From NCEH01 sp040049195 (lineage in GTDB: Bacteria; Pseudomonadota; Alphaproteobacteria; Rhizobiales; Xanthobacteraceae), in NCBI RefSeq assembly GCF_040049195.1, contig NZ_JBDZDL010000001.1: a stretch of 64,000 nt of DNA, one strand, 5' to 3'. Position numbers and translations under genes: made by a program. Shown here piece after piece: positions 35,740-44,822 of the stretch. Position 1 is the first letter of the stretch. Each line of letters begins with the position of its first letter. The notes under the pieces were generated by a model, which saw only the letters and a list, made by a program, of their open reading frames with translations, searched no databases and was not told the origin of the DNA.

Positions 35740-36003
35740 TCAGGAGAAAATGCCGAGCGCCTGCATGTAGAGGTCGACGATCGCCTCGTGCTCCTTGCGC
35801 TCGTCCACGTCTTCCTTGCGAATCTTCAGGATCGCGCGCAGCGCCTTCACGTCGAAGCCGTTGGCCTTGGCCTCGGCGAAGACGTCCTTGATATCGTCGG
35901 CGATCGCCTTCTTCTCCTCCTCGAGGCGCTCCACGCGCTCGATGAAGGATTTCAGCTGTTCCTTAGCAAAGCCCGCCGGGGCGTCCGATACGTCTTCCGA
36001 CAC
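35740..36003 (-). CDS. gapR: GapR-like nucleoid protein (DUF2312)
   Basis: This protein of about 87 residues matches the DUF2312 family, which includes the Caulobacter GapR protein that binds over-twisted AT-rich DNA and supports chromosome replication. The signature EQLKSFIERVERLEEEKKAIADDIKDVFAEAKANGFDVKALRAILKIRK is long and mainly helical (coiled coil). No ATG fits; I chose GTG 36003, with GAGG 9 nt upstream; GTG 36018 and TTG 36024 are alternatives. Its parS neighbour (about 3.7 kb away) and ccrM suit an origin-proximal cell-cycle neighbourhood. Confidence 0.88.
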   Translation of the reverse strand: MSEDVSDAPAGFAKEQLKSFIERVERLEEEKKAIADDIKDVFAEAKANGFDVKALRAILKIRKEDVDERKEHEAIVDLYMQALGIFS

Positions 36004-36132
36004 GTGGTGCAACCTCACAAACAATCAGGGGCGGATAGGGCGCCGATCAGGGGCAAGATACAGCGCGCAGCTGGGCGCCGACGTCAAGCCACTGTCCCCG
36101 CAATCCTCCCTATCCCCTGCCGCGCGGCAGGT

Positions 36133-36477
36133 TCAATGGCCGTCGTGCGGCGGCTTGAAGGCGGCGGACTGCTCCGGCGTCGCCTCGGTCTGGTAACGGC
36201 TTTTCCATTCCTCGTAAGGCATGCCATAGACCACCTCGCGGCTTTGCGCCTTGCTCACCGGCAGGCCTTCGGCCTCTGCGGCGTCCAGATACCAGTTGGA
36301 GAGGCAGTTGCGGCAGAAGCCGGCGAGATTCATGAGCGCGATGTTCTGCACGTCGGTGCGCTCGCGCAGATGGGCGACGAGCCGCCGAAATGCCGCCGCT
36401 TCCAGCCGCTCGCGATCCTGGTCGGAAAGCGACGTGGGGCCGTCCTGCTGTGTCGGATTTGAAAGTTGCGTGCTCAT
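36133..36477 (-). CDS. DUF1244 family protein
   Basis: This 114-residue protein matches the DUF1244 domain, common in alphaproteobacteria. The conserved LRERTDVQNIALMNLAGFCRNCLSNWYLDAA and VYGMPYEEWKSRYQ segments are present, with two cysteines (CRNC) that could bind a metal. The function is unknown. It is divergent from the EamA transporter gene and convergent with nothing close. The start ATG 36477 gives the normal family length. Confidence 0.85.
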   Translation of the reverse strand: MSTQLSNPTQQDGPTSLSDQDRERLEAAAFRRLVAHLRERTDVQNIALMNLAGFCRNCLSNWYLDAAEAEGLPVSKAQSREVVYGMPYEEWKSRYQTEATPEQSAAFKPPHDGH

Positions 36478-36549
36478 GGCGTGTCCACCCTTTGTCGCCT
36501 TCATGTGGCGCGCGCTCGCGCCCGGTGCAAGGGTCGCAAGGGGCATGCC

Positions 36550-37437
36550 ATGAAGGGACAGCAGCGCGTCGCCGCTCAACCGCTGCGGCTGGTGCTCGGC
36601 ATCGCCGCGCTCGCCGTCGGCGCCTTTGCCATGGGCGCATCGGTGCTGTTCGTGCGACTCGCGGACGTCGGTCCTTTCGCCAGCGCGTTCTGGCGCGCCG
36701 CCCTGGCGCTGCCCGTCCTGCTCGTGTGGGCGGTGGCGGCGGAGGGGCGGCGCGCCCTGGTTCCCGATCGCGCCTCGCTGCTGGCGGGGGCGTTCTTCGC
36801 CGGCGACTTGTTCTTCTGGCATCTGGCCATCCTCGGCACCAGTGTCGCCAATGCTGCCGTGCTGGCCACCACCTCGCCGGTGTGGGTGGCTTTGTTCGCG
36901 TGGCTGGTGCTGCGCATCGCAATCACCCGCGCGACCCTTGCCGGGCTCGCCTTGTGCCTTGCCGGCGCGGGGGCGCTGGTCGGGCGCAGCTTCCATCTGG
37001 AGCCGGCCCATCTGCTGGGCGATGCGGCCGGGCTCGTGACCGCGATCTTCTTCGCTGCCTATTTCCTCGCGATCGGCAAGGCCCGGCGCTTCCGCGGGGC
37101 TGGGGCGGTCACGCTGATCTCCACTGCAGCCACGGCGGCGATCCTGTTTCTGGTGGCCCTGGCGGTCGAGCCGACCCTGTGGCCCGCCAGTGCCTCCGGA
37201 GCCGCCGCCCTGCTGGGCCTTGCCTTGGTGAGCCAGGTGGGCGGGCAAGGGCTGATGGCGGTCGGCCTTTCGGTGGTGCCCCCGATCTACGGGGCGCTGG
37301 TGTTCTTTCTGGAAGTGGTTTCGGCGGCGGCCTTGGGCTGGTTGGTGCTGGGCGAGGCGCTGGGGCCGCTTCAGGGCATCGGCATGGGGCTGGTGTTGTT
37401 CGGCTTGTGGGTCGCGCGGCCGGGGCAGGGCAAATGA
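36550..37437 (+). CDS. EamA/DMT-family transporter
   Basis: This 295-residue membrane protein has about ten hydrophobic segments arranged as two EamA repeats (first about 15-145, second about 155-290). A proline/glycine-rich SFHLEPAHLLGDAAGL loop separates the halves. The family exports or imports small metabolites such as amino acids or nucleosides, but the substrate cannot be inferred. ATG 36550 removes a non-family N-terminal stretch. It is 73 bp from the divergent DUF1244 gene. Confidence 0.85.
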   Translation: MKGQQRVAAQPLRLVLGIAALAVGAFAMGASVLFVRLADVGPFASAFWRAALALPVLLVWAVAAEGRRALVPDRASLLAGAFFAGDLFFWHLAILGTSVANAAVLATTSPVWVALFAWLVLRIAITRATLAGLALCLAGAGALVGRSFHLEPAHLLGDAAGLVTAIFFAAYFLAIGKARRFRGAGAVTLISTAATAAILFLVALAVEPTLWPASASGAAALLGLALVSQVGGQGLMAVGLSVVPPIYGALVFFLEVVSAAALGWLVLGEALGPLQGIGMGLVLFGLWVARPGQGK

Positions 37438-37541
37438 TCCGCCTCGCTTCTGCCCCGATCACGCCCGAAAAGGCGGGACGATGCGTCGCCCATGCATCGT
37501 CCATTGACGCCCGTGCCGTACCAAGGCTAACAGCCGAGCCC

Positions 37542-38090
37542 ATGTTGTTTTCCCGCCCGTTCGCTCCGAATGGATTTTCCAGCTTCTGGCGCGGCCTGCG
37601 CGCGCTGGCGCTTCTCGCTTTGCTGGCGGCGGGCGCGCTGACGGCCAGCGCGGGCACCGCGGCGGCCGACTTCCGCCTGTGCAACCGCACCTCCAGCCGC
37701 GTCGGGGTGGCGATCGGCTATAAGGAAAACGATGTCTGGACCACCGAGGGCTGGTGGAACGTCGCGGCCAACAGCTGCGAGACCCTGCTGCGCGGTGACC
37801 TTGTCGCGCGCTTTTATTATCTCTACGCCGTGGATTATGATCAGGGCGGGGAATGGGCTGGCAAGGCCTATATGTGCACGCGCGACAAGGAGTTCACCAT
37901 TCGCGGGGTGGAGGACTGCCTCGCGCGCGGCTTCGACCGGGCCGGCTTCCTGGAGGTGGACACCAAGGAGCAGCGCGGCTGGACGGTTCAATTGACCGAG
38001 GCCAACCAATCTGGCCGAACGCAGCCGGCGATCGTGCCCCCCGGCGTGGCGCCGATGCCCGTGCCGAACCCGGGCAGTCGCGGGAAATAG
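37542..38090 (+). CDS. DUF1036 secreted protein
   Basis: This 182-residue protein has an N-terminal signal peptide (ALALLALLAAGALTASAGTAAA, likely cleaved near AAA-DFRLC) and a DUF1036 domain starting RLCNRTSSRVGVAIGYKENDVWTTEGWWNV. Conserved cysteines (LCNR, SCETLL, YMCTR, EDCLARG) could form disulphides in the periplasm. The C-terminus is Pro-rich. The role is unknown. Confidence 0.85.
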   Translation: MLFSRPFAPNGFSSFWRGLRALALLALLAAGALTASAGTAAADFRLCNRTSSRVGVAIGYKENDVWTTEGWWNVAANSCETLLRGDLVARFYYLYAVDYDQGGEWAGKAYMCTRDKEFTIRGVEDCLARGFDRAGFLEVDTKEQRGWTVQLTEANQSGRTQPAIVPPGVAPMPVPNPGSRGK

Positions 38091-38201
38091 CATCCAGTTT
38101 GGCGGCTATCGCGCCGTTCCGCCTGCCGCTGTGATATTTCCTCAAGGGCCGCGCCATCCTGCGGCACCAAGGGCAAAAATGTCCGGGTCTGGGAGGGTTA
38201 C

Positions 38202-39686
38202 ATGGCTGGGACGGGGCGTGTTCTCATTGCGGGCGCTGGGCCGGTCGGCCTGACCCTGGCGGGCGAGCTGGCGCGATATGGCGTCGGCGTACGGATCGTG
38301 GATACATCCGCGGCCCGGACCGACAAATCCAAGGCCCTGGTGCTGTGGAGCCGCTCGCTGGAGCTGCTGGCCCGCACCGGCCGCGCGCAGGCCTTCGTCG
38401 ACGCTGGCATGGAAGTGTACGGCGCCCGCATTTCCAACGGCCGCACGCTGATCGCCGAGATCAATTTCGACGAGGCCGAAAGCCTGTTTCCCGCCGCCGT
38501 CATGATCCCACAGAGCGAGACCGAGCGGCTGCTGGAAACCCATCTGGAATCGCTGGGCGTGACGGTGGAGCGCACCACCGGGCTCACCGGCTTCGCGCTT
38601 GTGGGCGACGGCGTGCACGCCACCTTGCGTGATGCCAACGGCCGGGAGGAGCAGGTGGAAGCGGACTGGCTGGTGGGTTGCGACGGGGCCCATTCCACGG
38701 TGCGCCACACCCTCGGCATGGACTTCGCGGGCAACACCCAGCCCAGCGACTGGGTCCTCGCGGACGCGCACCTGGAGGGGCTAACCCCCGACAAGCTCGA
38801 TATTTTCTGGCATTCCGACGGCATCCTCGCCTTCTTTCCCATCACCGGCGGGCGCTATCGCATGGTGGCGGATCTCGGCCCGACGCAAAGCGAGGCGCAC
38901 CGGCCCGATCCCACGCTGGCCGAGGTGCAGGCGCTGGTGGATGCGCGCGGCCCCGGCGGCATCCGCATGTTTGATCCCTTCTGGCTGGCGAATTTCCGCA
39001 TCAACGAGCGCAAGGTGAAGGACTACAGCTTGGGCCGCGCGTTCCTCGCGGGCGATGCCGCCCACATCCACAGCCCGGCCGGCGGGCAGGGCATGAACAC
39101 CGGCATGCAGGACGCCTTCAACCTCGCCTGGAAGCTGGCGCTGGTGGTGCGGGGGCGGGCCAAACCCGCTTTGCTCGACAGCTATTCGGTGGAGCGTAGC
39201 GCCATCGGCGATCTGGTGCTGCACAACGCCACCCGCATGACGGACCTTGCGGTGATGCGCAATCCGCTGGCACAGGCGGTGCGCAATTTCGCCGCCCATG
39301 TGGTGCTCGGCCTGTCGCAGGTGCAGCGCCACGCCTCGCACAGCCTCACCGAGCTGGAAATCGCCTATCCGCACAGCCCGCTGTCGGTCACCGCGCCCCA
39401 TGCACCCCATGGCGGAGCCCTGCCGAAGGCGGGCGAGCGCTGGCCGCAGCTCGATGCGTCGCTTGCGCCCATCGGCTCCGGCGATACGCCCCGCTTCGCC
39501 CTGATCGCTCCTGGCGCGGCGGCAAGCGAGCTTGCGGCGGGCTTTGGCGGGCTGGTGGAGGCGCGTGAGCCGCCGGCGGGTTACGACGGGCTCTGGGTGG
39601 TGCGGCCGGACGGCTATGTGGGCCTCGTGGCCGCTGCGACAGACCTTGCCGCCGCCGAAGCCTATCTGGCGAGCCTCCTGGCCTGA
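38202..39686 (+). CDS. FAD-dependent aromatic-ring-type monooxygenase (group A)
   Basis: This 494-residue flavoprotein of the PheA/TfdB/UbiH-type family hydroxylates a ring using NAD(P)H and oxygen in known members. The FAD motif GAGPVG is near the N-terminus (VLIAGAGPVGLTLAGELARYG), the DG motif is CDGAHSTVR, and the GD motif is AFLAGDAAHIHSPAGGQGMNTGMQDAFNLAWKL. A C-terminal thioredoxin-like extension (about 400-494) is typical. No other aromatic-catabolism gene is adjacent, so the substrate is unknown. Confidence 0.87.
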   Translation: MAGTGRVLIAGAGPVGLTLAGELARYGVGVRIVDTSAARTDKSKALVLWSRSLELLARTGRAQAFVDAGMEVYGARISNGRTLIAEINFDEAESLFPAAVMIPQSETERLLETHLESLGVTVERTTGLTGFALVGDGVHATLRDANGREEQVEADWLVGCDGAHSTVRHTLGMDFAGNTQPSDWVLADAHLEGLTPDKLDIFWHSDGILAFFPITGGRYRMVADLGPTQSEAHRPDPTLAEVQALVDARGPGGIRMFDPFWLANFRINERKVKDYSLGRAFLAGDAAHIHSPAGGQGMNTGMQDAFNLAWKLALVVRGRAKPALLDSYSVERSAIGDLVLHNATRMTDLAVMRNPLAQAVRNFAAHVVLGLSQVQRHASHSLTELEIAYPHSPLSVTAPHAPHGGALPKAGERWPQLDASLAPIGSGDTPRFALIAPGAAASELAAGFGGLVEAREPPAGYDGLWVVRPDGYVGLVAAATDLAAAEAYLASLLA

Positions 39687-39696
39687 GGGATGCCGG

Positions 39697-39717
39697 CGCA
39701 CCCGGAAACGGGGTGCG
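39697..39717 (+). terminator. Weak hairpin after the flavin monooxygenase gene
   Basis: CGCACCC (39697-39703) and GGGTGCG (39711-39717) form a stem, followed by only GTTT before an A-run. It may end the monooxygenase transcript just before the parS site, but the T-tract is short. Confidence 0.45.
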
Positions 39718-39728
39718 GTTTAAAAAAA

Positions 39729-39744
39729 TGTTTCACGTGAAACA
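39729..39744. other. parS: parS chromosome-partition site
   Basis: The 16-bp palindrome TGTTTCACGTGAAACA is an exact copy of the canonical parS sequence bound by chromosomal ParB. parS sites are usually clustered near oriC. It lies in the 236-bp gap between the monooxygenase and TPR genes, where it would not disrupt coding. No parA or parB gene is in the window, and no second copy was seen. Confidence 0.92.
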
Positions 39745-39922
39745 ATGGGTTAGCGCGGACGAATCGGGGTGAGAAGGCGCTTTCCCGTGCCTTTTCCGCG
39801 GACCAAACCGCGATTTCGGGCGAACGTTCGGCGCAGATGAATCCGCGCCGTGCGGCAAGGGTGAATCGTCGGTGCGTGTGGCGGGGAGGGGCGGACGAGG
39901 GACCCCCCGCGCGAAACCGCCC

Positions 39923-40663
39923 CTAGATATCCCGCCCTTCCACCTTCACCTTCAGCTCGGTCTCGATGTCCTTGGCGGCGGTCAGGTGGGGATTGACGGC
40001 GAGGGCGCGGCGGGCGGCTTCCAGGGCGTGGGTGTCGTCGCCGACCTCGCGCATGATGAGCGCTAGGCCGAGCAGCATGGAATAATGGCGCGGCTCGCGT
40101 GTCAGCACCTCGCCCACGTCCACCAGGGCAGAGGCGTAATCGTCCTGGAGATAATAGATCGTGGCGCGCCGGCTGCGGGCGGCGAGGAAATCCGGATTGG
40201 TGTCGATCACCGTGCCGAGCAGCTCCAGCGCCAGATCATATTCCTTGGCCTGGGTGGCCGCCTCGGCGCGCGACATCAGCAGGTCGGCGCTGGGGCTGCC
40301 CGATTGGGCGAACATGGCCTCGATGCGGCTGCCGAGGGCGGAAGCGGTTTCATCGTCGGGCGCGAGGCGCAGGGCCTCGAACATGGCGTCGAGCTGAACC
40401 CGGCGATCGCGCGGCAGCTTGGGCCGGGCGGGGGCGGCGTCCGCCGCGCCGGCATTGGGCGCAGGCTTGGCCGCGTCGGGCTTGGCCGCATCGGGCTTGG
40501 TCGTGCCGGCCGGCGGCTTTTCGCCGGTGACCTGGGCATGGGCGGCATAGGAGCCGCAGAGCGCAAGGGCGAGCGCGCAGGCAAATGCCATGACCAGCGC
40601 CCGGCGCGTGGCGCTGCTGCCGCGCACTGCCGGAACCGGAACCGAATGCTTGGACATCATCAT
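39923..40663 (-). CDS. Tetratricopeptide-repeat protein, secreted
   Basis: This protein of about 246 residues has an N-terminal signal peptide (LVMAFACALALALCGSYAAHAQ) and a Lys/Pro/Ala linker (about 47-85). Two or three TPR-like repeats follow (for example KEYDLALELLGTVIDTNPDFLAARSRRATIYYLQDDYASALVDVGEVLTREPRHYSMLLGLALIMREVGDDTHALEAARRALAVNP). It probably scaffolds protein contacts in the periplasm. ATGs at 40663, 40660 and 40657 are all possible starts. It lies next to parS but nothing links their roles. Confidence 0.85.
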   Translation of the reverse strand: MMMSKHSVPVPAVRGSSATRRALVMAFACALALALCGSYAAHAQVTGEKPPAGTTKPDAAKPDAAKPAPNAGAADAAPARPKLPRDRRVQLDAMFEALRLAPDDETASALGSRIEAMFAQSGSPSADLLMSRAEAATQAKEYDLALELLGTVIDTNPDFLAARSRRATIYYLQDDYASALVDVGEVLTREPRHYSMLLGLALIMREVGDDTHALEAARRALAVNPHLTAAKDIETELKVKVEGRDI

Positions 40664-40753
40664 CGGCAAAGTGTGAGGCGATGCGCATAAAGCGTCAACC
40701 GCCCCACCCCTTTCGGGGGGAGCGGCGCGATCAACTCATCTCGATGACGAGAG

Positions 40754-40774
40754 CCCCGCTCGCAAGGAGCGGGG
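40754..40774 (-). terminator. rpmJ: Hairpin after rpmJ
   Basis: CCCCGCTC (40754-40761) and GAGCGGGG (40767-40774) form an 8-bp stem with a 5-nt loop just after the rpmJ stop on the minus strand. The following bases are not T-rich, so termination strength is uncertain. Confidence 0.5.
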
Positions 40775-40780
40775 AAACGC

Positions 40781-40906
40781 TCAGCCCTGGCGGGCCTTGT
40801 AGCGCTTCTGGGTCTTGTTGATGATGTAGACGCGGCCCTTGCGGCGCACGAGACGGTTGTCCCGGTGACGGCCGAGGAGCGACTTGAGAGAGTTGCGGAT
40901 CTTCAT
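40781..40906 (-). CDS. rpmJ: 50S ribosomal protein L36
   Basis: This 41-residue ribosomal protein is the cysteine-free, longer form of L36 usual in alphaproteobacteria (start MKIRNSLKSLLGRHRDNR, end NKTQKRYKARQG). It lacks the zinc-binding cysteines of the classic 37-residue form. It is a single gene with the DsbA-like gene on its upstream side, and a stem-loop lies right after the stop. Confidence 0.95.
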   Translation of the reverse strand: MKIRNSLKSLLGRHRDNRLVRRKGRVYIINKTQKRYKARQG

Positions 40907-41094
40907 AACCTACTGCCTTCGGCCGACCGCGGCGCGGCTTCACCGCGCGGCTCGTCGACACAATGTATTGGATCGAGCCGGTTCGATAAGGGGCGCGCGC
41001 CGCAATGTCAACGGCGCGCGCTGTGGATGACGCGTGATTGCCCGCCTGGGAAAAGCCCCGCGGGCAGCATCCGCCCCACTTCGCCGGCTGTGCC

Positions 41095-41799
41095 TTACTT
41101 GCCGGCGAGCAGCGGCGCCAGTTCCTTGTCGAGCTGCTCGGGGGTCATGGCGCCCGACACCTTCTTGCCGTTGATGAAGAAGGTGGGGGTCGAATCGACG
41201 CCGAGTTCCTTGTTGCCATACTGGGTGCCGGCCTGGATCTTCTCCGCCAGCTCCTTGTCGCTCAGGCATTTCTCGAAATCGGTTTCGCTCATGCCCGCCT
41301 GCTTGGCGACGCGCATCAGCCCCTCGGCCGGATTGTTGCCGAACGCCCAACTGCGCTGGGTTTCGAACAGCGAGGAGACCATGGGGAAATATTTGTCGCT
41401 CGGCATGCAGCGCGCCAGCATGAAGGCGGCGGTGGCGACCGGGTCGAACGGGAATTCGCGCAGGATGTAACGCACCTTGCCGGTGTCGATGTATTTTTCC
41501 TTCAGGGTCGGGAAGGTGCCGGTGTGGAACGCTGCGCAATGGCTGCACGTGAGCGAGGCATATTCAATCATGGTCACGGGCGCGTCCGCCTTGCCCATGG
41601 CCTGCTCGGGCAGTGGGGTCGCGGCGGGGGCGTTGAGCTTGAGCGGGTCGACGGTCTGGCCCTGGGCCGGCGACTGGGCGAGCGCGCCCTCCGACAAGCC
41701 CGGCAACATCCCGGACAGCTGGAGCAGGGGCCCGGCGAGCGCGACGCTCAGGGCGAACTGGCCCACGCCCAGCAGGAAACGGCGACGATGAAGCGACAT
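41095..41799 (-). CDS. DsbA-family thiol oxidoreductase, secreted
   Basis: This 234-residue thioredoxin-fold protein has the active-site CSHC motif in YASLTCSHCAAFHTGTFP, a cis-proline segment TPTFFINGKKVSGA and a helical insertion typical of DsbA/DsbG-like proteins. The N-terminus SLHRRRFLLGVGQ resembles a Tat or RR-type signal, followed by a hydrophobic stretch. ATG 41799 is preferred over the longer in-frame frame upstream. It is likely periplasmic and probably oxidises or isomerises disulphides. Its neighbours dciA and mutY are conserved in related genomes. Confidence 0.9.
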   Translation of the reverse strand: MSLHRRRFLLGVGQFALSVALAGPLLQLSGMLPGLSEGALAQSPAQGQTVDPLKLNAPAATPLPEQAMGKADAPVTMIEYASLTCSHCAAFHTGTFPTLKEKYIDTGKVRYILREFPFDPVATAAFMLARCMPSDKYFPMVSSLFETQRSWAFGNNPAEGLMRVAKQAGMSETDFEKCLSDKELAEKIQAGTQYGNKELGVDSTPTFFINGKKVSGAMTPEQLDKELAPLLAGK

Positions 41800-41888
41800 G
41801 GAGATCTCCGGGAAAGCGCCTTCGCGGTCTAAGGAGCGCGCTACCATGGCGAGGGTAGGGCGCCAATCCCCTCGCGCCCTCGCGACGA

Positions 41889-42407
41889 TCAAGATTTCCG
41901 GCGCTCACGGCGCACCAGGGCGCCGAGGCGGGCCAATGAGGCGCCCAGCGCTTCGTCCTCGAACGGGCCGAGCGCGCCGCGCACCTGCGCCAGAACCTCC
42001 GGCTCCGGCTCCACGCGCGGCGGCGGTCCTTGGTGGCGCTGGGGCACCGGGCCCTGGCGCAGCACCAGCCGGCCGACGCAGCGCCAGCCGAAATACGCGT
42101 TGATGCGGTCGATCACCACAGGCGCGGCATATTGCAGCTCGATGGCATAGGCGCCTTCCACCCGCACCACCAAAGTCGCCGGCTCGCTGGCTTGGCGGGC
42201 ATCCTGGTGCGGCCATTGCAATTTCACCGGTGTCGAGCGCGGGGCGAGCGCGGGGCCGACGATCTCGTCCCAATGGGTCACGATCTCCACCGCCGAAAAA
42301 CCCGCCTTGCCGCACAGGTCGGCAATGGACGGCCCCACGAGATCGGCGAGGGGACGGGCGGCGGGCCGCCGCTTCCAGGGGGATTTGATGGGGGGCTCTT
42401 CCGTCAT
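41889..42407 (-). CDS. dciA: DciA/DUF721-family protein
   Basis: This 172-residue protein has the DUF721 core LADLVGPSIADLCGKAGFSAVEIVTHWDEIVGPALAPRSTPVKLQW. In other bacteria DciA loads the replicative helicase at the origin. The C-terminal basic region (LVRRERRKS) may bind DNA. It is divergent from mutY with a 91-bp gap that holds both promoters. I chose ATG 42407 to give the normal N-terminus; upstream in-frame codons are not conserved. Confidence 0.85.
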   Translation of the reverse strand: MTEEPPIKSPWKRRPAARPLADLVGPSIADLCGKAGFSAVEIVTHWDEIVGPALAPRSTPVKLQWPHQDARQASEPATLVVRVEGAYAIELQYAAPVVIDRINAYFGWRCVGRLVLRQGPVPQRHQGPPPRVEPEPEVLAQVRGALGPFEDEALGASLARLGALVRRERRKS

Positions 42408-42498
42408 GTCTGCGGCAGATGCGGCGCGCGGGGTGAAGGCGCGCGTGCCGGGCGCTCGCCCCCTTGCGGGCGGCGCGCGGCCCCGGCACGGTGGCGCC

Positions 42499-43638
42499 AT
42501 GGACGATGCCACTCTATCAGCCCCGCGCGCGCGCAAGAAGGCCGGCGCGCCGGCGGTCCCCGCGAAAGTCACCGGCGAACGCGCGACGGGCGCCGTCGCC
42601 GCCGCCTTGCTCGCCTGGTACGACCGCCACCGCCGCCGCCTGCCGTGGCGCGCGGAAGGCGGGCGGCTGGGCGACCCCTATCACGTGTTTCTCTCCGAAA
42701 TCATGCTCCAGCAGACCACGGTGAAGGCGGTGGGGCCTTATTTCACCGCCTTCCTCGCCCGCTGGCCGCGTGTGGCGGATCTCGCGGCGGCGCCGCTGGA
42801 AGAGGTGCTCTCCGCCTGGGCGGGGCTCGGCTATTATGCCCGCGCGCGCAATCTGCACGCCTGCGCCAAGGCGGTGGTGGACCGCCACGGCGGCGCCTTT
42901 CCCGCCGATGAGGCCGCGCTGCTCGCTCTGCCCGGCATCGGCCCCTATACGGCGGCGGCCATCGCCGCGATCGCGTTCGATCTCCCGGCAAGCCCGGTGG
43001 ACGGCAATATCGAGCGGGTGGTGAGCCGGCTTTATGCCGTGGACGAGCCCTTGCCGAAATCCAAGCCGCGCATCAAGGCGCTCGCCGCCGCGCTGACGCC
43101 GCACGACCGGCCGGGCGATTTCGCGCAGGGCATGATGGATCTCGGTGCCACCATCTGCACCCCACGCTCGCCCGCCTGCGTGCTGTGCCCGCTCAGCGCG
43201 CCCTGCCTCGGCCGGGCGGCGGGCGATCCCGCGCGCTATCCCGTGAAGGCGGCGAAGGGCGAGAAGCCGGCGCGGACGGGCATCGCGTTTCTCGCCGTGC
43301 GTGCCGATGGCGCGGTGCTGCTGCGCACCCGGCCGGAAAAGGGCCTGCTCGCGCAGATGACCGAGGTGCCCTCCACCCCGTGGAAGGCCGGCGTGCCGGT
43401 GGCCGGCGACCATGCGCCGCTTCCCGCCGGGGCCAAGGGCTGGCGCGTCCTGCCGGGGCGCGTGAGCCATGTGTTCACCCATTTCGCCCTGGAGCTGGAG
43501 GTGTGGCGCGCCGATCTTCCCGCCGCCACCGCCGCGCCCGCCGGCCATCGCTGGGTGCAGCCGGTCGATTTCGCCCGCGAGGCGCTGCCGAGCGTGATGC
43601 GCAAGGTGCTGGCGCACGCCCGTGTGCCGGGGGCGTGA
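42499..43638 (+). CDS. mutY: A/G-specific adenine glycosylase MutY
   Basis: This 379-residue DNA-repair enzyme removes adenine paired with 8-oxoguanine. Visible features are the catalytic glutamate E67 in SEIMLQQTT, a helix-hairpin-helix LPGIGPYTAAAIAAIAF, the catalytic Asp in SPVDGNIERVVSRL, and the 4Fe-4S cysteines in CTPRSPACVLCPLSAPC. A C-terminal NUDIX-like domain (about 250-370) senses the 8-oxoguanine. ATG 42499 gives the normal start. Confidence 0.94.
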   Translation: MDDATLSAPRARKKAGAPAVPAKVTGERATGAVAAALLAWYDRHRRRLPWRAEGGRLGDPYHVFLSEIMLQQTTVKAVGPYFTAFLARWPRVADLAAAPLEEVLSAWAGLGYYARARNLHACAKAVVDRHGGAFPADEAALLALPGIGPYTAAAIAAIAFDLPASPVDGNIERVVSRLYAVDEPLPKSKPRIKALAAALTPHDRPGDFAQGMMDLGATICTPRSPACVLCPLSAPCLGRAAGDPARYPVKAAKGEKPARTGIAFLAVRADGAVLLRTRPEKGLLAQMTEVPSTPWKAGVPVAGDHAPLPAGAKGWRVLPGRVSHVFTHFALELEVWRADLPAATAAPAGHRWVQPVDFAREALPSVMRKVLAHARVPGA

Positions 43639-43744
43639 GGATCACCGCCGTCCCGCGCCGCGCCCACCCCCGCCGAAATCCGCATTGCCGCCGGCGCGCG
43701 TTCGCGCCATAGGATCGCTCAGGGCAACCTCATTGGCGGTGGGC

Positions 43745-44755
43745 ATGCGCGATGACCGACCCCGCTTTCCCTCGCGCCCCATGGCGGGAGGGGCAAGCGA
43801 TGCGCCGGCTGAATTCAGCATTGATCTGAGCGCCGCCGTGGTCGCGGTGACGGCGGAGGAGCCGCGCGTGCTCGCGTTGCGCGGCGGCGACCGTCCGGCG
43901 CTCCCCTCCGGCCCGCTGGAGGAGCACCACCGCACGCTCGAAGGCGGCCTGCGCAGCTGGGTGGAGCGGCAGACCCATCAGCAGCTCAATTATGTCGAGC
44001 AGCTCTACACCTTCGGCGATCTCGACCGGCATGACGGCGGGCCGGCGCGGGCACTCTCGGTGGCCTATCTCGCTTTGGTGCGCGAGGCGCGCCCGGCGGG
44101 CGAAATGGCGGCGGCGTGGCTCGGCTGGTACGGCTGTTTCCCCTGGGAGGATTGGCGCGGCGGCCGCCCGGCGGTGCTCGACCGCATCGGCGCCGGCCTG
44201 GAAGCCTGGGCCTGCGCGGCGCCCGATGCCCGCACCGCGGAGGTGCGCCGGCGCCGCCGCGTGCTCGCCTTCGGCCAGGAAGGGGCGGAAGAGACCTCCT
44301 GGAACGACGAGCGCGTGCTGGAGCGCTACGAATTGCTCTATGAAGCCGGCCTGGTCGCGGAAGCCGCAGCCGAGGACGGTGCGCCCGCCGCGCCCGAGGC
44401 GCTGCCCGGCCAGCCGCTGCTCGGCCAGCCCATGGCGCTCGACCATCGGCGCATCCTCGCCACCGCCATCAGCCGCCTGCGCGGCAAGATCAAGTATCGC
44501 CCGGTGGTGTTCGAGCTGATGCCGCCCGCCTTCACCTTGCTGCAATTGCAGAAGGCGGTGGAGGCGCTCTCCGGCATGCTGCTGCACAAGCAGAATTTCC
44601 GCCGTCTGGTGGAAAGCCAGGGCCTGGTGGAGGAAACCGGCGAGACCACCAGCGGCACCGGCGGGCGCCCGGCGCGCCTCGTGCGCTTCCGCCGCGACGT
44701 GCTGCTGGAGCGCCCGGCCCCCGGCGTCCGCCCGCAGGGCGCCCGGCGCGGATAG
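43745..44755 (+). CDS. NUDIX-like NAD-metabolism regulator (COG4111/NrtR-type)
   Basis: This 336-residue protein resembles NUDIX-derived regulators of NAD synthesis. Its first two-thirds is a degenerate NUDIX fold (SIDLSAAVVAVTAEEPRVLALRG), without a full catalytic NUDIX box. The C-terminal third (IKYRPVVFELMPPAFTLLQLQKAVEALSGMLLHKQNFRRLVESQGLVEETGE) looks like a winged helix for DNA binding. Such proteins repress nad genes; twin operator candidates before nadA lie 16 kb away in this window. Which regulator binds them is not proven. Confidence 0.75.
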   Translation: MRDDRPRFPSRPMAGGASDAPAEFSIDLSAAVVAVTAEEPRVLALRGGDRPALPSGPLEEHHRTLEGGLRSWVERQTHQQLNYVEQLYTFGDLDRHDGGPARALSVAYLALVREARPAGEMAAAWLGWYGCFPWEDWRGGRPAVLDRIGAGLEAWACAAPDARTAEVRRRRRVLAFGQEGAEETSWNDERVLERYELLYEAGLVAEAAAEDGAPAAPEALPGQPLLGQPMALDHRRILATAISRLRGKIKYRPVVFELMPPAFTLLQLQKAVEALSGMLLHKQNFRRLVESQGLVEETGETTSGTGGRPARLVRFRRDVLLERPAPGVRPQGARRG

Positions 44756-44822
44756 CGGCGTGTCGCGCTTGGCACCGTGCCACGGCCGGGGCCGTGCGAT
44801 CGGGGCGAAAAAACCATCCCGC

